From the NCBI RefSeq assembly GCF_015690355.1, contig NZ_JADPRT010000004.1, forward strand, positions 62,001 to 126,000: a stretch of DNA of 64,000 bases, read 5' to 3'. The position numbers were made by a program, and so were the translations under genes. This DNA is from Streptacidiphilus fuscans (lineage in GTDB: Bacteria > Actinomycetota > Actinomycetes > Streptomycetales > Streptomycetaceae). This document shows positions 61,117-64,000 of this stretch, piece by piece; positions within the stretch are counted from its first letter, which is position 1, and every line of letters starts with the position of its first letter. The notes under the pieces are model-generated. The model was not told the origin of the DNA, did not search any database, and worked only from the letters and a program-made list of their open reading frames with translations.

Positions 61117-61138
61117 TCGATCGGATCGATCCGATCGA
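61117..61138. promoter_or_regulatory. 22-bp perfect palindrome between the HipA-like and reductase genes
   Basis: Each half is 11 bp (TCGATCGGATC and its exact complement), built from GATC units. It could be a terminator stem for the MarR/HipA-like operon, though it has no loop, or an operator for the gene at 61188, 50 bp downstream. Confidence 0.4.
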
Positions 61139-61187
61139 TGTGTGCTTTGCCAGGCACTACGCGCGCGGTATTGGGTAGGTTCAGCCC

Positions 61188-62168
61188 ATGCGGATCACGG
61201 TGGTCGGGGCAGGTGCGATAGGCGGGTTCGTCGGCGCGCGGGTCGCCGCCTCGGGCGTGCCGGTCAACGCCGTCGCGCGGGGTGGGACGCTCGCCGCGCT
61301 GCGGCAGCATGGCTGGCGGGTCGAGCACCGGGACGGCCTGCTGACCGCTCCCGTGCACGCCGTCGATCCCGGCGAGGCCGCCGCGCTGGGGACGCAGGAC
61401 GTGGTGCTGGTCGCGGTGAAGGCGCAGTCGCTTCCGGCGGTTCTTCCGGCGATCACTCCCTTGCTCGGCCGCGAGACGGTCGTCGTCCCGGCGCTGAACG
61501 GGGTGCCGTGGTGGTTCTTCGACGGCTTCGGCGGCCCGTGCGAGGGGCGGCAGTTGGAGAGCGTCGATCCGGGCGGCGCGGTCGCCGCGGCGATCCCGAC
61601 GCGTCATGTCGTCGGCAGCGTCGTGCACATGAGCTGCGCGACGCCCGAACCGGGCCTGGTTCGCCATGTCGCCGGGACCGGGCTGATCCTGGGCGAGCCG
61701 GACCACCGCGACTCCGAGCGGCTGCGGCAGCTGGTCGACCTGTTCCGCGCGGCCGGGCTGGACGCCACCGCGTCGTCGTCGATCCACACCGACGTCTGGT
61801 ACAAGCTCTGGGGCAACATGACCACCAACCCGGTCTCCGCCCTCACCCGCGCCACCGCCGACCGGATCCTCGACGACGAACTCGTGCTCGCCTTCTGCCA
61901 TGCGGCGATGCGCGAGGCCGCCGAGATCGGCGCGAGGATCGGCTGCCCGATCGCTGAGACGCCCGCCGACCGGACCGTGGTCACCCGCAAGCTTGGCGCC
62001 TTCCGCACCTCGATGCTGCAGGACATGGAGGCCGGTCGCCCGCTCGAACTCGACGCGCTGGTGGGCGCGGTACGGGAGATCGGGCTGGTCGTGGGCGTGC
62101 CGACGCCCTCCGTCGACGCCGTCCTCGGGCTGACCCGGCTGGCCGCGTCCTGTCGGCCTCTGGCCTAG
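61188..62168 (+). CDS. Ketopantoate reductase-like enzyme (ApbA/PanE family)
   Basis: 326 residues. N-terminal Rossmann domain with VVGAGAIGGFVGARVAASG, and AVKAQSLPAVLP; the C-terminal helical domain has WYKLWGNMTTNPVSALT, which holds the conserved Lys and Asn of the family, and EAAEIGARIGCPI. NADPH-dependent members reduce ketopantoate to pantoate for pantothenate synthesis, but many paralogues act on other 2-oxoacids, so the panE assignment is not certain. TAGGTT plus 6 nt before the ATG indicates a leaderless transcript. Confidence 0.82.
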   Translation: MRITVVGAGAIGGFVGARVAASGVPVNAVARGGTLAALRQHGWRVEHRDGLLTAPVHAVDPGEAAALGTQDVVLVAVKAQSLPAVLPAITPLLGRETVVVPALNGVPWWFFDGFGGPCEGRQLESVDPGGAVAAAIPTRHVVGSVVHMSCATPEPGLVRHVAGTGLILGEPDHRDSERLRQLVDLFRAAGLDATASSSIHTDVWYKLWGNMTTNPVSALTRATADRILDDELVLAFCHAAMREAAEIGARIGCPIAETPADRTVVTRKLGAFRTSMLQDMEAGRPLELDALVGAVREIGLVVGVPTPSVDAVLGLTRLAASCRPLA

Positions 62169-62265
62169 CGGGCGCTCAGGCACCACTCTTGACCAAGGAT
62201 CACTTCCCGTATGCGTATGCGTACGGGAGTGCGAACGTTCGGCTCACGTGAGGGGTGCTCGGTAC

Positions 62266-62484
62266 ATGAAGGCGATACGACTGATCATCGCCGCCGCTGC
62301 TGCGGCGTTCGCAGGGTTGCTGATCGCGGACAACAGAGGTGACAGTCCCAAGTACCACGTCACCGTGCTCAACCACGGCATTGGCACGGTCAGCACGCTG
62401 GACGCGTTCATCGCCGGACTCGTGCTGGCACTGCTCTTCGGGCTGGCGATGGGCCTCGGATTCGGTGGCCGTTCTCGACGTTGA
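62266..62484 (+). CDS. Small two-helix membrane protein (72 aa)
   Basis: MKAIRLIIAAAAAAFAGLLIADNRGD, a short external segment KYHVTVLNHGIGTVSTLDAF, then a second helix IAGLVLALLFGLAMGLGFGG and a GRSRR end. It resembles small membrane proteins common in streptomycetes without a known role. In-frame GTG 62248 is an alternative start. Ends 19 bp before the likely start of the methyltransferase. Confidence 0.6.
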   Translation: MKAIRLIIAAAAAAFAGLLIADNRGDSPKYHVTVLNHGIGTVSTLDAFIAGLVLALLFGLAMGLGFGGRSRR

Positions 62485-62503
62485 GGTGGAGGGGGGACAC
62501 GCG

Positions 62504-63316
62504 TTGCTCGGCTGGCATCAGTATCTGACGACAGGTCAAGAAGCAGAACTGGAGCGGATCCGGCTGGAGTCGACCGTCTGGGAGCCCGCCGGAAGGCGGC
62601 TGCTGGAGCTGATCGGGGACGGGCGCGGCAGGCGCGCGCTCGACGTCGGCTGCGGCAGCCTCGGCTGGCTGCGGCTGCTCAGCGACTGGACCGGTGAGTC
62701 CGGCGCGGTGCTCGGGGCGGACGCCGACCGGAGGCGGCTGGAGCATGCGGCCGGCCTGGTCGAGGAGGAGAGCCTGGTCAACGTCCGCCTGATTGTGGAC
62801 GATCCGTTCGCCTCGGAGCTGGAGCCGCGCGGCTTCGACCTCGTCCACGCGCGGTTGGCGCTCGCCTCGCTCGGCCGCGCGGAGGAACAACTGGCCGGCC
62901 TCCTGGGGCTGGTGGCGCCGGGCGGCGTGTTGGTGCTGGAGGAGCCCGACACCTGCTCCTGGCGCTTCAACGCCCCGACTCCGGCCCCGGCAGCGGAGCG
63001 GTTGATCGGCCTGGTCCGTGAAGCCGCGGCGGCGACGGGCGGCGATCTGGACGCGGGACGTCAACTCCCCGCCCTGTTCCGGAGGCTGGGCCTCACCCCG
63101 CATCTGCGCACCGAGGTCCTGGCCCTCGAACCGGGTCACCCGTACCTGAGGTCGCCGCTCCAGCTCGCGGAGACGCTCCGTCCCCGGCTGCTCGCCTCCG
63201 TCGACGAGGAGGCGCTCGACGCGCTGATCGCCGCTGCGACGGGGGAGTTGGCCGATCCGGAGCGATGGGGCACGTCGTTCACCATGGTCCAGTGCTGGGC
63301 CCGCGTCTGCCGTTGA
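62504..63316 (+). CDS. SAM-dependent class I methyltransferase
   Basis: 270 residues. The AdoMet-binding motif ALDVGCGSLGWLRLLS (about 37-52) is followed by an acidic ADADRRRLEHA loop, FDLVHARLALASL and APGGVLVLEEPD. It is a UbiE/Methyltransf_11-type enzyme; the substrate is unknown. I chose the TTG at 62504 because GGAGGGGGG lies 7 bp upstream; GTG 62486 is in frame but has no good site. Converges with the tRNA genes. Confidence 0.75.
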   Translation: MLGWHQYLTTGQEAELERIRLESTVWEPAGRRLLELIGDGRGRRALDVGCGSLGWLRLLSDWTGESGAVLGADADRRRLEHAAGLVEEESLVNVRLIVDDPFASELEPRGFDLVHARLALASLGRAEEQLAGLLGLVAPGGVLVLEEPDTCSWRFNAPTPAPAAERLIGLVREAAAATGGDLDAGRQLPALFRRLGLTPHLRTEVLALEPGHPYLRSPLQLAETLRPRLLASVDEEALDALIAAATGELADPERWGTSFTMVQCWARVCR

Positions 63317-63358
63317 CGGCCGCCGGTTGACGCCCGGGTCGGCCCACGGCGGGCGACG

Positions 63359-63401
63359 CGCGTGGGGCCCGGGGGCTCGTCGTACCCCCGGACCCCACGC
63401 G
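63359..63401. terminator. Bidirectional terminator between methyltransferase and tRNA genes
   Basis: CGCGTGGGG-CCCGGGGG pairs with CCCCCGG-A-CCCCACGCG, a long stem with a single mismatch and a 9-nt loop. It ends the tRNA transcript on the minus strand and the methyltransferase on the plus strand. Confidence 0.75.
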
Positions 63402-63405
63402 CTGG

Positions 63406-63478
63406 TGACGCTGACAGGATTCGAACCTGCACCGTGCGGTCCCTCAGACCGCTGCCTCTTCCGTTGGGCCACAGCGCC
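63406..63478 (-). tRNA. tRNA with Leu anticodon GAG, class I (short variable loop)
   Basis: 73 nt on the minus strand. Acceptor GGCGCTG/CAGCGTC (one G-T pair), U8, D-loop AACGGAAGA with A14, A15, G18G19, anticodon stem GCGGT/ACCGC with loop CTGAGGG (T33, anticodon GAG, G37), variable loop ACGGT (5 nt), T-arm GCAGG-TTCGAAT-CCTGT, discriminator A73, and genome-encoded CCA at 63403-63405. The anticodon reads CUC/CUU leucine codons and A73 fits leucine, but bacterial tRNA-Leu normally has a long class II variable arm. Confidence 0.8.
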
Positions 63479-63515
63479 GTGCTGCCTTGCCACCGTGTCG
63501 GCGGGCTGTCGTGCG

Positions 63516-63588
63516 TAGCGTCGGTGCGATTCGAACGCACACTGTTCCGGTCCTGAACCGGATCCCTCTGCCGTTGGGGTACGACGCC
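63516..63588 (-). tRNA. tRNA with Leu anticodon CAG, class I (short variable loop)
   Basis: 73 nt on the minus strand. Acceptor GGCGTCG/CGACGCT, D-loop AACGGCAGA, anticodon stem TCCGG/CCGGA with loop TTCAGGA (T33, anticodon CAG, G37), variable loop ACAGT (5 nt), T-arm GTGCG-TTCGAAT-CGCAC, discriminator A73, no encoded CCA. It lies 37 nt upstream of the GAG tRNA on the same strand; the D-loops and variable loops of the two are very similar, so they form a paralogous pair. Confidence 0.8.
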
Positions 63589-63770
63589 ATGACATCCGAG
63601 AGGCCGCCCGGTGACGGGCCGCTGCTGCGGTGCTGATATCGACTCTACGGACGGGGAATTCGCGCGGCGAACGGTTTTCAGGCTCCCGGTGGCCTGGTTC
63701 GGAGGCGGCGCCGAGCGGGCAGGACAGGGACGGCACCACCCCACCAGCCGCAGTCGCCACAAGGGAACCC

Positions 63771-64000
63771 ATGCGCATCGACCGACTCGACCACCTCGTG
63801 CTCACCGTGCAGGACATCGACGCCACTGTCGACTTCTACACGCGCGTCCTCGGCATGGCGGAGGTGACCTTCCGCGAGGGCCGCCGCGCGCTGGTCTTCG
63901 GCAGCAGCAAGATCAACCTGCACCAGGCGGGCGCGGAGTTCGAGCCGAAGGCCGCCCGCCCGACATCTGGCAGCGCCGACCTCTGCTTCATCGTCGGCGA
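63771..64000 (+). CDS. VOC (glyoxalase/bleomycin-resistance fold) family protein, cut by window edge
   Basis: The first 76 residues are visible, with no stop. MRIDRLDHLVLTVQDIDATVDFYTRVLGMAEVTFREGRRALVFGSSKINLHQAG is the N-terminal half of a VOC domain; His8 would be the first metal ligand. These are small metal-dependent enzymes (lyase, dioxygenase) or ligand binders; function cannot be narrowed. ATG with AAGGGA upstream. Confidence 0.85.
   Translation, partial: MRIDRLDHLVLTVQDIDATVDFYTRVLGMAEVTFREGRRALVFGSSKINLHQAGAEFEPKAARPTSGSADLCFIVG

Overview
The window is high-GC actinobacterial DNA, most likely from the family Streptomycetaceae (Streptomyces, Kitasatospora or Streptacidiphilus). This rests on codon bias, GTG/TTG starts, Tat-exported phospholipases, a GlnA4-type gene cluster, and the order infC-rpmI-rplT-trmH-histidine kinase-pheS-pheT, which matches the Streptomyces order I know. 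I see no CRISPR array, insertion sequence, rRNA or phage structural gene.

Layout. 0-7.5 kb: end of a probable TetR gene, a Bcr/CflA exporter, and two near-identical phospholipase C genes in opposite orientation around a DHA2-type exporter; the two PLC genes share an upstream element. 8-9.4 kb: a small secreted surface protein and a class F-like sortase. 9.5-14.5 kb: a MerR regulator and its probable target, a double alpha/beta-hydrolase, separated by a 2.4 kb accessory island (DUF6879, Scr1-type regulator, tiny Cys-rich proteins). 14.6-17.2 kb: small conserved proteins, a cysteine-dioxygenase-like enzyme and a LysR regulator. 17.3-36 kb: a stress/envelope block (SpoIIE-type phosphatase, DUF2252, SHOCT, amphi-Trp, YihY, CPBP protease, large LuxR-type ATPase regulator, GH15, MFS). 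Six intergenic copies of one 17-bp dyad, TCACCC-N5-GGGTGA, lie here and suggest a local regulon.

36-46 kb: a 5'-3' exonuclease, an SDR, an S9 peptidase, then a gamma-glutamylation cluster (peptidase C26, GntR regulator, glutamine synthetase-like ligase, aldehyde dehydrogenase, SDR) that fits ethanolamine or polyamine use as a nitrogen source. 46-51 kb: DUF2510 protein, amino-acid deaminase/aldolase, beta-lactamase-like hydrolase, SseB and DUF1844 proteins. 51.3-59.4 kb: the translation locus, with a long infC leader, a probable ATC start for infC and an orphan histidine kinase. 59.6-64 kb: a MarR/HipA-like kinase pair, a ketopantoate reductase-like enzyme, a small membrane protein, a methyltransferase, two tandem tRNAs with leucine anticodons but short (class I) variable loops, and a cut-off VOC-fold gene. 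Three copies of a long palindromic repeat sit between genes at 50.7, 55.6 and 59.5 kb.
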